From: Reticulitermes speratus
Taxonomy: Eukaryota; Arthropoda; Insecta; Blattodea; Rhinotermitidae
Length of the DNA: 64,000 nucleotides
Reading direction: 5' to 3'
Assembly (NCBI GenBank): GCA_021186555.1
Contig: JAJKFL010000014.1
Span: 23,009,033-23,073,032 of the forward strand
The notes under the pieces are model-generated. The model was not told the DNA's origin. It ran no database searches and saw only the letters and a program-made list of their open reading frames with translations. The position numbers were made by a program, and so were the translations under genes. Below, piece after piece: positions 10,790 to 23,589 of the stretch (position 1 is its first letter; every line of letters begins with the position of its first letter).

Positions 10790-13570
10790 GAGGTACGTCT
10801 GCACCACCCGATATGCTTTTATAGCGTGCACAGGGACAACTGTATTTTGTCTTTCCCTCACGTCGTAACGAACGCTGTGTACGCCATGTTTCCTGCGAGA
10901 ATAAACGCTTCATAATGCAGAAGGGTTCACTACGCGTGAATTCGTGCCGAACTTTCATAAAATGTCTTATCGTAAAAACCGTGAAAGTAACAGTAATTCT
11001 GTATGCCATTTATTATAAGTGTTTCCTACGTTTTTCGGTCATAAGTTACCACGATGAAACAGAATGTAAGCTTAAGCAGTTAGCAGTGTTCATAAATTAG
11101 ATCTTCATGAGGTTCCTGTGACCGAAACATTTAAAAAGAAATTTATAACAAGTACGTGACACGCAGAATTATTGTGTGTTTTGGTGTTTTTATGACGGGC
11201 CAGTTAATTATTCACGGTAAAATAAAACAACACGAATTTAATAAAATGTATTACTTTCAAACGTCGTTTCATCGGACGCTGTTAGATGAAACCGTAAAAA
11301 TAGGCAAATATTCCAGGAATTAAATATTTCGTGAGATAAAAGATTTTTGTAATTTTATATGCGTATAGGTATGAATTACTGTACACACGTACACATTTAA
11401 GGCAGCATTGCACATAGTCACGAAGCATGTACTAAATAATGTAATCTTATCACTTTTTCCCCTTTTCAGCTCAATAATCAGATTCCCACATTCAGAAGTC
11501 GTAAAGCTGTTCTTGTCACCTAATTCTGTGTCTACACGTTTCCCTATCCTTTGGGATTATATAAGTAAGCTGATTTTGGTATTCGTAATATATTTCGTCC
11601 TGTTTATCTTTTGTTTCCAATTTAATTGCTATTGCTTTAATTCTGCCATATTCTGAGTTGGCAGTAAATGCTCTATTTTCTCATTTGGCATTCTGTCTTG
11701 TAATGTTACTCCTAGCAATTACGTAGAAGTTCCCATATAAGCAGCTTCTGTTTATTTTCCTTCTCTTTTGCACATAATACCAAAGTAAACTTGGCTTAGC
11801 TCTTGAATTACTTAGTCGTAGTAGAATGACTCTCCTCGTTTTCTCATTTCTCATGTCTGTAAGCAATAATAACAAAATTTTGCTTTACAGTGAAGCAAAT
11901 AGACACAAATAATGTCGACGTCATTATTACTGAGATAATAAAATTATTAGTCTTATCCACTATCCATAACATGTTATGCAGACGTGGTTTCTTATTCTTA
12001 CGAAAGAATACAAAGGAAATAAATTTACAAAGTACAAGTAAAATTCCACTTAGTATTAGACGCTTAAAACAATTACGTATTACCCTTGCTGCCCCCCTCC
12101 CCCCTCCCCCCACCTCCCAAAGAAAACCTTATGTCGGTCAAAACGGATTTGCAGCGCGGCATCACAAGTCGGAGACGGCAGCTGATTTGATGCAGCAATG
12201 AGTGAATTGTGAGAAAGTTAAAAAATGAACTTGGGGGGATTTACACAGCTTACCTGACTTTGTCACGGAATCAAGAAAGCTTGCATAGCGCTGGCATCTA
12301 GCATGGATGGAACAAACAAGAAATCTCCACAGTATTCTGCAGAAAACTTACTGAGATGTGGTCACTTGGAAGACTTAAGCCTACGTTGGAAAGGTGTTAT
12401 TAATGTATACCTTGGAAACAGTGGGATAAGGAATTGTGCTCGCTTTAGAAAAGTTTGCCAAGGAAAATAGTGTGCTCGTTCGTCGATCACTTCACTTAAC
12501 AATGTGTAAAGTTAATTTTACTACATTCGCAATATTATGATAGGAAGTATTTCATTTCTGCTTCGTATATTTAAAGAAATGTTTAATTCCTCGGACCACG
12601 TGGCGTCCCACAAATAGTGAACAATTAATTAGAACGTGTAAGAAAGCGATCGTGTCCGCGTTTGGCGCAGACTTACTACTCCACTATTTGCCTAAAAGAC
12701 CAGAGAAAGTCCGGGAAATTATTAGCGTAGCTGATTTTTGGGCTGAGACTTGATCCCTTGACCTCCCAATTACGGAGCACAAAAAATATAAACTATGATT
12801 TTAAATATTTAACAACCATCTTCATTGATTCTGAATCTAAGAAAACTATAAAATAGTTTTAAATGAAATGTGCATTTAGTTGGTTGCTAAATATTGAATT
12901 GAAATGCACGGTGAATATAAGATAAAATTATGAGTTTAAAGTTTCTTTCGTTTCCGGAGTTTAAATTGATTACAAACAATTACCAGAAATGGTTGACATT
13001 TTTACTCAAGTTTTCACAAAATGTTTGAATTGTGAAAGATGAAAATCCAAACGATTTATTTAATTTTACTTTCTTTGGATTTCTACTCTTTTTTGGGCGC
13101 ATTTATTTTCGGAATGAACACTGCACACTTGCTGACGTAAGCGTGCTTCTCATTCATGCAAAACGGGACTGAGACCTCATGTGAGGTGATGACGAAGAAT
13201 GTCCAGCTGTGCAGTGTTTTAAACGGCACTTAATTGATTCTGCAGTTAAGGTTTATTCGGTTGTATTCCAGTCTTAAAGTAAATATTAATTTAATCAGGC
13301 TACTCTGAGCTGAAACTGAAGTGTTATTTATCATTCGCTGTAAGTCGAAATCTTTCGATTCTCTGTGGGATCAACTTCAGGTTCCTATTTTCACACCGTT
13401 ATTTAAGAACCTTTACAGCATTACGGCTTAAAAGCCCATTAACTACATGAAGCAGTCCCCCATTTGACAATTCAATACTTCCTCACCTAAGTAAGAAATT
13501 TAACAACTTGTAAGGGTCCCGAAGGTTTATTACCGTGTTCATAAGAGCATATAACTAATAGCTATCCTCA
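10790..13570. other. Non-coding stretch with C-rich tract
   Basis: No gene was recognised. A C-rich low-complexity tract lies at 12092-12118. On the minus strand near 12710-12780 a weak tRNA B-box-like segment (ggatcaagtctca) might mark an old SINE; the support is too weak to annotate it separately. Confidence 0.4.
12092..12118. repeat. C-rich low-complexity tract
   Basis: A run of C blocks broken by single T and A bases, seen directly. The flanking plus-strand frame 11890-12201 reads it as a proline run and is probably not a gene. Confidence 0.85.
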
Positions 13571-13574
13571 GTCA

Positions 13575-13715
13575 GATGAATCCAGCCTACAACCTCCCGT
13601 TCTGTTTCTTTAAGATCCATTTTAGTATTATCCTCTCACGTTTACTTTTTGTATGTTCTCATGTCTTCTGTCTTATGTGTGTCATACATCCTTTCCCTTG
13701 ATTGATATGGTGATG
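13575..13715 (-). mobile_element. LINE-2 family fragment, strongly diverged
   Basis: The plus-strand text tttctttaagatccatttta..atcctc and the later tgtgtcatacatcc...cttgattg line up with the better-preserved copy at 16560-16910 (tttctttaagattcattttaatatcctcc; tgtgccacatgcac; ccttgattg). It therefore represents the end of the reverse-transcriptase C-terminal region of LINE-2 on the minus strand. It has too many changes to translate. Confidence 0.5.
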
Positions 13716-13719
13716 AATG

Positions 13720-15290
13720 TTTTGATATATTAGTCTATTAAAAGTATTTTATGCCACACAAAACGTTCTTAAGAATCGTATAAAACTGGAATTTATAAGA
13801 AGGTAAATACAGTGACGTTACGAATAGCTGTTCATCCACTGCTTTCTTTCTATCATTATACGCGGCTGAAGACTTTAGGGCGTCCCTTCTCTTCGTCTAA
13901 CACGTCCTCGTCTAACGGCGGGAAGGTGGTTTACGATCTCAGACTGTAATATCCCTGTAAGTGACCTTGACAAAACGCTTTTAATTACAGTTCCTCTACC
14001 GTGGAAATTTTATTATCCTTCGGGATAAACGTGCTAAGAATTTAATATGCGCATAAATTGTTCATGTCATCGTAGAATTGTGTATGGGGTGTAGCTTGGC
14101 TGTAGATTTGTTAACTGCATTCAACGCTCTATATACAATATGTAATTTATAATATATATCATAATAGCATTGAATTAGTTGCGAGGACTGTCATGATTGT
14201 GGAGTCGGGCGGTCTAGAGAAAGAACGGCCTGTTTTAAGGTACTATGCCTGAATTTGGCTTGGAGAGACCAGTTTTCCGGCGGAGATTGTAATCGAAAAC
14301 TTCCCGAATTCACATTATACTCGTACTTCTTACCGCTGAGGTAACCTGCTAACTGAAACCGTACAATGTACATTCAGTTTTGTTACGTCTCGTAAGAAGA
14401 CCTTTTAAAGCCTAGCTGTAACCTTACGTACCAACAGGTTAAATATTCAAAAATTCTACGTGGTGCTCACATTGCATTTACGTGTTTTGTATGGATCTCA
14501 GAACAAACAGCGACGTTTACCTTATACATCATTAACAGATTGGTTTTGTATAACTGAGGTGGAGAGTGTTTACTGCACGGTACGGACTGAGTGCTTATAT
14601 AAAACAGATAACCTCTCGTCTTTAAAGGGTTGTGTAGCTTAATCTCTGGAAAAAACATAAGGTCACAGTTTCTCGGTTTCTTCACGAATGTCTCGACAAT
14701 TATACAAAATCAATTTGTGATTTCAGTTCTGTAGCTTTAAGATTTAATCAATAAGCTCGACATAATGCTAAGTATTTCACATAGGCTGACCCTCTAAAAC
14801 TTTAATAGTTTTACAAACTTAAATGCCTTATTCTGTCTTTTGTTACATTTCGTGATATGAACGTAGGACTTTTCATGGACAGTAGGTCCACACAAATTCT
14901 TGCACTAGTCTCAACCTAACAAAGTTCTTGCCTTTTAAAGGGATAGCTTTTACGTTACAAACATTTAATACACTCGTTTCATCTTGGGATAGAGCTGAAG
15001 TAACACGTACATATTATAAATGATATGACGAATATGGTCTATAGTTGTGGAAGGAATTAATTTTAATATATAACGGAATAACGCAACAACGTGTCTGACG
15101 TTGAGTAAGCAATCATAATAAATTGGATGCTCACATTGTGGTATTCCGGTGACAGGTGTTTCCTCACAGATGTACCCTGTGGGTTTTTGAATCTGACATA
15201 TTTCTACTTAAGTCACGTAGTCTGGAAATTACCTTAAAACACTAACTCTGTAGCAATGTATTTTATACTGGAAAAATTAAGGTCAAATTC
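13720..15290. other. Non-coding stretch, nothing recognised
   Basis: The short frames at 14191-14373 and 14460-14685 overlap on both strands and show no domain. I see no repeat that recurs in this window. Confidence 0.4.
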
Positions 15291-15291
15291 T

Positions 15292-15521
15292 GGTCTGCGC
15301 AATATCCCAAGTGGGATATGTCTGCGATAGGTTTGCACCATCAGACTTAACTGGAACATGTTTGTGATTGGTTTGCACCGTCAGTCCTAACTGGGACATG
15401 TTTATGACGAGTCAGAACCATTTGTCTTAAATGGGACAAGTAGCGGGTCTGCACCATTTGTTGTACGTGGGATATTTTTATGGTGGGTCTGAACCATCTG
15501 TAGTTGGAAAATTTTATGATC
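15292..15521 (+). repeat. Degenerate minisatellite, about 40 bp x 6
   Basis: Six tandem units start at about 15292, 15330, 15370, 15410, 15445 and 15485. Each unit runs approximately ggtctgcaccatctg, then cttaactgggacatg, then tttatgatg, with substitutions and small indels. Period is about 35-41 bases. No coding frame runs through it. Confidence 0.85.
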
Positions 15522-15746
15522 GTCTGTCACATCTTCTCTTCTCCCACTGATTCCAGATATTTTTAATCACAAATGTTATCAACACTAGATTATAATTCTA
15601 AAAAAGGTGAAAGAAGAGCTCAATTTTAAAAAGACTGCATAGCATAGCTATCACTAATAACTGTTAGTCGGAAACACGAAAGCAAATTTTTATTGTGATC
15701 ACTTCATGTGTAGACTGTATACATTTCAAGCAAAATAACCCCACGT

Positions 15747-16037
15747 TTGAAGGATTACAAACTAGTCCCTTTTGCAACTGACAATAAAGAGATAGTAATT
15801 ACCTATAGAATCACTTTGATCTTGTCCAGAAAGCCTGTCTTTGACTTGTTTCGGATATTGCTGATTGTAATGACATATATAGACATGGAGGCTGCGTGGG
15901 GTATCAGGACTCAAGCTGAAATTAATCTGCTTCAAAGGGATGTTGTGCTAGATTGTGTCCCAGCTGCAGATGTCAAATTTGTCAATGATTTGCATATGAA
16001 AATACTTCTAAGAAAATTAATTTATTCAAGAAGATAA
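15747..16037 (+). CDS. Unrecognised 96-codon open frame, doubtful
   Basis: The frame opens at an ATG 15747 and closes with TAA at 16037. Its second half reads like ordinary protein (for example AAWGIRTQAEINLLQRDV), while the first half is hydrophobic and AT-driven. I recognise no domain or signal peptide. There is no partner gene nearby; it lies 225 bases after the minisatellite. It could be a retroposed or decayed coding fragment, an exon read out of context, or chance. No promoter or splice signals were found that decide this. Confidence 0.15.
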   Translation: MKDYKLVPFATDNKEIVITYRITLILSRKPVFDLFRILLIVMTYIDMEAAWGIRTQAEINLLQRDVVLDCVPAADVKFVNDLHMKILLRKLIYSRR

Positions 16038-16559
16038 TTAACAGTTGCTTTAGAATTGAGTCTGTTTTTAAATTGAAGGTACGAAAGCGATTCATATTGG
16101 CCTGTTTGTATTTAATAGAACCGTAGAATCTCAGAAGGTGGTTTTAACATTTGTGCTAATGATTCATCTATAAGGTGCTTATGTTAACTTATTTTATGTA
16201 ATAATCAGCAGAATTATATACTGCAGAATTTAATTTGAAGTATAATCCGTGAGATCTGGAATTCTTATGAAGGCGAGTAGGAGAATTGGTTTCTGCTTCG
16301 ATGTCATCTCTACCAAACTGCACATCAACACCTACCATAGCACAGCAACATAAATATGTTATATCATTTATATTTTATACACATCACCGTCGAGATGCGT
16401 ATTAAAGGCTGTTTTGTTCAATGAGTAATGTTTTCCCTGAATATGGTAAAAATATTTTCTGCCAAACATAAGATTTAACAACTATGACACCAAGACCAAA
16501 AGAGCTGCCTGCAAGACTTAATGTAGACTTATATTACCGATTAATCTAAATGCCAGTTA

Positions 16560-16910
16560 CCTGTTCTAACATTAACTAATAACTAATTCCTTGGAGCAGA
16601 GTCCTTCTTGAAAAGTTAATAATTCCTCAGGTAGGCCAACAATTCTCCGCAGTGTATGGAACACTACGTATCATTTCCACGCTTACGAGTATAACAGCCC
16701 GAAACTTGCCTCTGTCCTGAGCCACGTAAATCCTCTCCGCTTCCCAACCTATTTCTTTAAGATTCATTTTAATATCCTCCCACCTACGCCTGGGTTTTAC
16801 ACGTGGTCTCTTTCTTTCCATCCAACACTCTGCTCGTATCTCTACTTTGTACCACGTGTGCCACATGCACCGCTTATCTGATGCTCCTTGATTGGATGTT
16901 CCTAATAACG
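16560..16910 (-). mobile_element. LINE-2 family non-LTR retrotransposon, 3' end
   Basis: Minus-strand frame 16627-16866 contains the basic C-terminal signature of a non-LTR polyprotein (RPRVKPRRRWEDIKMNLKE, then AQDRGKFRAVI). The plus-strand equivalent of this block recurs at 13575 and 27620, and a related one occurs at 43290. The 3' end reads toward lower coordinates. It shares with 17806 and 27597 the noncoding block around ccgcagtgtatgga and a terminal TTAG-like tail. The reverse-transcriptase core is absent, so this is a heavily 5'-truncated copy. Confidence 0.8.
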
Positions 16911-17805
16911 TTTGTCAAGGACGATGCTGGGTGTCGCGTATAAAAGTTGCCTTGGTTTTGAGGATAATGATACCGGAATATGTTAAATGAATAACCAGTT
17001 TAGTTCACGGAAGGACGAGTATATCAATAACGGATATTGGATGGACTGTTGTAACACACAGTTAACATGATAATTGACAGTATTTAAAATCCCTTGGCTA
17101 AAAAGCCAATTCAGCAGCAGGTTTTTGAGACGTTCTTTAACATCTACAAGAAGTTAGTGTTACAGATTTAAGTTAAGTGTTATAAACGAGTTTCTTATTC
17201 CTTTCAAAAATGTTTATTCTCCATATACCAGGATATTCGAATGGTAAACTGTACCTGTTCTTTCACATTTGTCAAGAATGTCTGCTGATCCTACCCGCTT
17301 CTTATATCAGCGGTGTATCGTGAGAGAATAAATTCCAAAAAAACTCTGAAATAGGAACTGGCATGGAATATCTAGGACAGGTGTATTTATTTCATACCAG
17401 AGCGGTCTAGGTAATTAATGTAGCGTTAATGATCTAGAGTTTTATTCAGGAGATAATCGTTCCGAAATTCGACCAGCTAGCGAATTATTGGGAGTTATTT
17501 TATCATTCTGTCGTGGCGAATGTCTATGTAGAATTTCGAAATACATCGTGAATGCGTCTTGTCAGTTCTCAACTACTTACCATTCGTGGTCGTCTTCCCA
17601 TCTCATTCGACGGTAAACAGTCTACTTGTCATGATTCTCTCAACATTAACATTTTAGGGTCATGAACATTTTGATTGAAACCATTTTTTCACGAGGCAGT
17701 TCATGCAAAATTTCTGTTTCTCTTTTCCATTTTCTATACAGATACCAGTTCTTCGTGTAAGTTTCTTTAATCCTTCTTGAATTGACTAGATTAGCTATCT
17801 AATTA

Positions 17806-17905
17806 ACTCCATGGAACAGAGCTCCTCTAATGAACGTAATATTTGCTAAGACATTCAAGAAATATCCCGCATTTTATGGAGCTCCAAGGTTCGTTATAGT
17901 ATTTA
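17806..17905 (-). mobile_element. LINE-2 3'-end fragment
   Basis: The block aagaaatatcccgcatttta plus tgga at about 17858-17881 nearly matches aagaaattccccgcatttta plus tgga in the 27597 copy. The preceding ctaattaactccatggaacagagctc matches the shared terminal block of the family. It lies less than 1 kb from another LINE-2 end in the same orientation. Confidence 0.65.
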
Positions 17906-17909
17906 AGCT

Positions 17910-20465
17910 TAAATCTGGCCCCTAATTCTCTGATGAAACCATTCGACGCAATTTACGTTTCCCCACCACACGTTTATGATACTTCCCAGCTTTCCTTGCT
18001 AGATTACTCTTGGTTTATTTGACGATGCTTTCACTTTTTGTAGCGTCTCTTGATAGGATCATTGGATGATTACTGAATAACGAATTTAAAGGAATTTTTA
18101 TGGTACCTATCATGACTTCGTTGGAGTCGCGTCCCCGAATTTTCCTGGAGGAAGTAAGAATATATATTAAACCTCTCTGTCAGAGTAAGCGTCGTCGTCG
18201 TAGTTGTCATCACCACCATCACCACCACGACTAAGGCATTTTTTTCGAAGCTACCTGCGTGATGTCTGCCGTGCACTAACAGACAGACAGATACAAGAGA
18301 TGGGCTTTTTGACCAGCGTGTAGTACTTAGAGCACATTCCGGCAGACACTCATCTCACCGCAACAAGGAGGTAGGGCAAGGATCCGCACTGAAGCCGCTG
18401 GCCCATACATCAGGAACTGAACTAATAGCACTAGCTGCCCATGTTCTGGTCTTTCAACATTTATCACTCTTGGATATAGACGAAGAAATTATTTTCTAAT
18501 TACCGTTCGTTGCGATGTAAAAATATGCAAATAAGCCTAGAAGACGGGAAAGTAGAGAATGAAAATTGCGATAAGAATGCGAGATTTCTGTGGGGGGTCT
18601 CTCGGGACAGCAGCAGGAATCCATTTTATACATACCTTCGTTTTAGCCCAGAAAACGTTTTCGCTAACTTTTTTCCTTCTCAATGCAGCAGACGTGCGAC
18701 TAGAGTAAGAAGAAATATAAAGAGAGTTTCTGTATGTATATATATATATGAATCCGTTCCCCATGTTATCTGTCGTAATAATTATTCTCAAGAAACGTGA
18801 AGAAATTCAAGCTTTTACCTTAGGCATGGAAGTAAGAAGCTGTTAGTAATGGAGCTAGCGGACAGCAATCTACATAGAAGTAACCAGAGTTTTAAAACAC
18901 AGTGGAAGAGGTTCGTTTGAAGAGCACAAAGACGCCGCTTTTCTCTTGTTACGTAAATATACATACAAATTATGAGAATAGCTTTAATAACGCTGTGATT
19001 CTAAATCTGAGTAATAGGCCTACAAACTTTTGTTCTACATCCGTCGTAATGTAAGCTTAATTTTCAAAGTTGTATTAACTTTGGAAAGTCCGGTGGTAAT
19101 TATATGTACCGTGTGCTGTAGCAAGGAAATCTGCATCTTGCTCACGCACTGTATTCACGTGTTTGTCAAATGAATACCAATCATTTCTTCAAACATGTAT
19201 CGGTTTGTGTTTGTAATGGAGCCGTACTCTCTTTTCTACGTTGTAAGAACTAAACGGTTTAGGTGTGTCTTAGATAAGCGTAGTCAGCAGAAAGTTAAGA
19301 AGAATATTTTATGTCGCTGAAATTTTAAATTAGACGTACTTTGTGAAGTAACATGAAGGAAAACTTTTCAGACCTGCTACGTATATTCATTTCTGTGAAT
19401 GTGGGTAAAAACATGCTTCCTTTCGGTAACATTAAACAAATTAAATTCATTACTTTACTTTATGACGTTGCTCCCTTTCCTGGGATTATGGACGCTCATT
19501 TATCCCAAAAATATGTATTTGTTGTAATTAGATTTATAAAACCCTTTGTACAATGAGCTTATATCGTGATATATATTTATAAAAACGAGATGTGTTGTTA
19601 TTGTTCTTGACTAATTCAGCCGAACACAGCCCGCTAAAGAAGTTAATTGTCCTCAGGAATTCAATTCTTTTCTTCTTATAGAACCCGAATTTTACTTTTC
19701 GTGTTTATAAGATTCCGAGCCTTTCGCCTGTTCTCAGGCAGAATGAATAGAATTCATCTACTCTCCACAGATTTCCATTGTGTGGCAGGTTGAATATGTT
19801 ACTACCGTTTGCTATTAATTTTTAGACGAGTTTGCAAAATTGCGAAAAGCGACTATTAGCTTCGTCATGTCTGTCCGCCCGTCCGTCCGTCCTGATGAAA
19901 CAACTCGGCTCTAACTGGACGGATTTTCATGAAATATGATATTTGAGTATTTTTCGAAAATCTGTCGAGAACATTCAAGTTTCATTAAAATTTAACAAGA
20001 ATAATTCTTACTTTACATGAAGATCTATGTTCATTTATGATATCTCGCTTAATTCTTCTTAGAAAGAGAAATGTTTCTTACAAAGTTTGTGGAGAAAATG
20101 AAAACACTTTTATGTTCACTAACTTCTTTTTTCGAAAATCGTGCCCTTTATGAGACATGTGGAAAAATATGGTAGAGCCGAACAGGCCACAGATGACAAT
20201 GTAATATGGCGCATATGCTGTGCATGCTGGATAACTAAGGCTACAAAAACACTCAGAATATGTAATACTTATTGCTGTTTCAGGGCAAGAATGGTTCCGC
20301 GAAAGCTCCTCAGTGTTACGATATACGTACATTGTCTGTTGTGTTAAAAACTGTTTATATGGTTTATGCAGTTTAAATACAAACTTCGAAGCCTTGTTTT
20401 TCTTTGAGACTCCATTGGCATCGTGTCCCTGTTTTATTAAAAATCGTAGACTAGTCTCGGGGCAT

Positions 20466-20469
<4 letters not shown>
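17910..20469. other. Non-coding stretch with simple repeats
   Basis: No gene was recognised. It holds a GTC/CAC-rich triplet tract at 18190-18230, a short TA run near 18735-18750 and a CCGTCCGT block at 19870-19892. The open frames at 18510-18800 (plus) and 18537-18791 (minus) overlap fully and neither has a recognisable domain. Confidence 0.4.
18190..18230. repeat. GTC / CAC triplet-rich tract
   Basis: Imperfect triplets (gtcgtcgtcg then caccaccatcaccaccac), seen directly. Confidence 0.75.

Positions 20470-20505
<36 letters not shown>
20470..20505. repeat. (TG)n microsatellite, about 18 units
   Basis: An uninterrupted TG dinucleotide run of 36 bases. The open frames crossing it on both strands are produced by the repeat. 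Confidence 0.98.
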
Positions 20506-20508
<3 letters not shown>

Positions 20509-22117
20509 CCATCGGCCTGTTTCCCGCCCGAATAGCCACCAAACATTTGTGCCATTAGTTTCTGAATATTGATGATAACGTGGCGAGCTCTGCAATATGT
20601 GATGTGATTTTGACACGAGCGACATTTATTATACAGTCTGACGCTCTGTATCCTGTAACAGGAAGAAGATCTAGTAAGGTTTTGTCAATATGAACGTCTT
20701 TAAAAGTACACTATAAGGGAACGCGACTGCCCCGCGAAATCTGAGTTTAAGACTCTGTATAAGATGACAATAATTAATGAATCGCTGGAGTCAGGCACGC
20801 GGTATGGTTCATGGCGATACGACACAAGCATTCCTGCAGTATCCTTTATGTACAAGTGGAGAATTACAGAATGGCAACTGTAAAAATTTGGAAGTTACAT
20901 GTCTTGTATTTAATTTTGTTGGAATTGACAATTGCGTAATTCCTAGCAAACCAAAGTTTTAATATTTCATATACGTAACTCGGACCCAAAACAGTCATAT
21001 AGATTTTTGCTGCAGCATCTCTGGAACGTGGTCAAGTAGAATATCAGGACATAAGTGGAATAATAATATTAAAGTGGGTCTTATGAATGTGGATGTTGGT
21101 GAAGTTGAATTTTATCAGGATTATGAATGCTGGCTTTTAGTATCAGAAGTGTTAGGCCTTTCAATTTCTTTATCACAGAGTTGTTTAATTGTTTAGATTG
21201 TATCTTGCAAATCATATGAATGTTTAATCTTCTCTAAACACCAAAATTTATACCTGCTTACGTATATTCGTACTACGTGCTACGCTTTCTCAATTATGTT
21301 TTATTTTATGAAACTCTCAGTATATCAGACAGGCACTGTTGAGTGTGGTGTGACGAGTAATTGATGATGAGATTGAAAGGATGTGGAGTGGATCTACTGT
21401 GGCATACTTTAAGGTAATATGGTGGAATTTAACAGCAAGGAGTGATTAGAGTTGCGAAAATACGCAGGATGTTCGGTGTCCTGCTCTAATTGCGGCCTGG
21501 ACTTTTCTCGAATACAAGTCCGAAATATTACACCTTAAGCCCACTCGATATCAGGACCTCCGACTTCCTGAACTAATGCAGATGGCAGAGTGCAGGATGT
21601 TTCTACTGGATCTCCATTATCTAATTAACTACCCACCCTTTTTTCCGTCCCCCAACTGGACCTTATTCGTAACTGCCAGATGCTAATCGATACTTCTGGC
21701 ACAGCAAGTGATTGTTCACATTATCACCTCCAATAGCACCAGAGGGCATACATCGAATATAACGCGTGTACAGTACTACCCAGCAGTTTATATATACATT
21801 AGTGCCACACGTAGCTGTAATAGCAAGACAGATATCATCTCTAAAATCGATGACCCTCCTATCTAATTTAGGAGTATAGGACTGGTTTTGTGTGCAGGGG
21901 AGAGGGGGCAGATAGTGTTTGGAATTTGGCGTGGGTCGGGGCCTGTCCGTTATGATGTGTGACTCCCATTAGGCCTGCAGATCAGATTAATGAACAGTGT
22001 GCACCATTATCAAGGAGGCGTAGGTATTAAATGGTTGAAAAGAACATTGTTTCTACGTATAGAGTGGAAAATCTCAGAGCTACTTCTCTAATACTTGCGT
22101 AATAGGCTGACCTAGAA

Positions 22118-22185
22118 AATGTTCTTCCTTGAGTACTTCGATTTTTCCCACTCAGTCATCATTCCACCATTGTTCCATATGTATA
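22118..22185 (+). mobile_element. SINE group B fragment (3' body)
   Basis: The text ccttgagtacttcgatttttccc...tcattccaccattgttccat parallels ccccgagtacttcggttttcccc...tcattccaccggtgctccat of the well-bounded copy at 47584-47815. The tRNA-like head is missing. Confidence 0.65.
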
Positions 22186-23416
22186 TTCGTTCATCGAACG
22201 TCGACATGATATAGAATTAGAAGTGGCAAGCGTACCTAGCAGTTACGTACGTACCAATACGAAGTCCAAATACTTTTTCTTTTTCGGATCCATGGCCCAC
22301 GAAATATTTGTTGGCCTGACAGTGAACGCTGCCTCCTGCAAACAGTGAAAAGCCAGTTTGATAGAATAAACGGTACTGTGTGAGCCAGAGGTAAACATTT
22401 CCAGGCTAATTTCATAATTCTGATACGTATTACACATTACATTGCCATTGTATGCTTCTGTCTTTTGCATTATTGAAGAAAAGTGAGATTTTTAGTGTCC
22501 ATGGAAGTGAATTACAAACCGACAAATATCCAGAGGGAAAGAATGTTGCACTTAGATTAATTATGTAATGATATTTGTAACTTTTTTTAAATGCGGAATT
22601 AAACGGTAAATTTACCTTCTGCTGGTACGTCACTTTAGTCTTGGAAGTATGCAACGGCGTACCTACGATGTAAGTCCACTAGCCGGTCTGTTAGTGTTCG
22701 GTGGGCTCAGAAAAGACGTGTTTCTACATCGTACTTACTTGATTGATGTATTTTACTGTCATCATAGGAAAGCTAAAAAACTAACAACATAATAAATGGT
22801 TAACCTGTGGACTTAGTTGATACCATGATAGTATGTTTATAATACTACATGTGAAAAATTACCCTGTAAATAAAACAAGCTTCATCTCAAATGTTTTGCA
22901 ATTCCATCAACCGGTTTATAGTAGAGTTTCCTCCCATTTTTGAATAATTCCCATCGACGTTGACGGATGCTGAGGTGTTGGCGTCTATCGTAAACCTGCT
23001 ACGAACTGATTTGTTGGAGGTCAGAGAGAAACCTGCCCGCGGGCGTACGATCGATGGATCGTATTGTTATTCCACAGGCTATCATTCGAACACTGAATTG
23101 GCACTTTTATACTTCCTAAGGCTTTACCCGGGATGATTTTACCCTTTGACCTTGTATTGCGTTAACATAGAATTTTTTTTGGTATCGTTCAACGGAATTG
23201 AATTCTGTCTACCAAAGCAATACGACGTAAAATGTAAGCATAATATAGTTTAGTTATTTTTTATTTATTCTATTTCTACTACAAGTTTCATGTATTTTCA
23301 ATGTCTTTCAACATACCGGGTTTCCACTATAAATATATTGCATGTGAAATATTCGAAAGTGTAAGTTTTTAAGGCATCCCCATGTATTTAGTCTTTTTTC
23401 AGTAGCATTACAAAAT

Positions 23417-23470
23417 TATATGTATGTGTGTGTCCATATATGTATGTTATATATATGTATATACACATAT
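23417..23470. repeat. TA/TG-rich simple repeat
   Basis: Alternating TATG, TGTG, ATAT and CATA units, partly palindromic, seen directly. Confidence 0.8.
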
Positions 23471-23589
23471 ACCAAACTCCAAATCCCCTTTCAGTCTCCC
23501 ACTGTATCCATGGTCATCTATTGCTATATGAAGAAAAGGTTTGAGATCTGCTTTGTGTATATTTTATAGAGCATGGGATATTCTTTCAC

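Larger units (their letters stand above)
20510..23585. other. Mostly unrecognised non-coding stretch
   Basis: Apart from the SINE fragment at 22118-22185 and the TA/TG-rich tract at 23417-23470, no gene or family was recognised. A small palindrome around tacgatcgatggatcgta lies near 23047-23064. Confidence 0.4.

Noticed and set aside
15292..15521. CRISPR-like array
   Set aside because: Units are head-to-tail with no unique spacers, the repeats are degenerate, and the DNA is eukaryotic. It is a minisatellite.
20078..20625. Overlapping 154-, 81- and 62-codon frames around 20.3-20.6 kb
   Set aside because: They are kept open by the TG microsatellite (His-Thr or Cys-Val runs) and conflict with each other on both strands.
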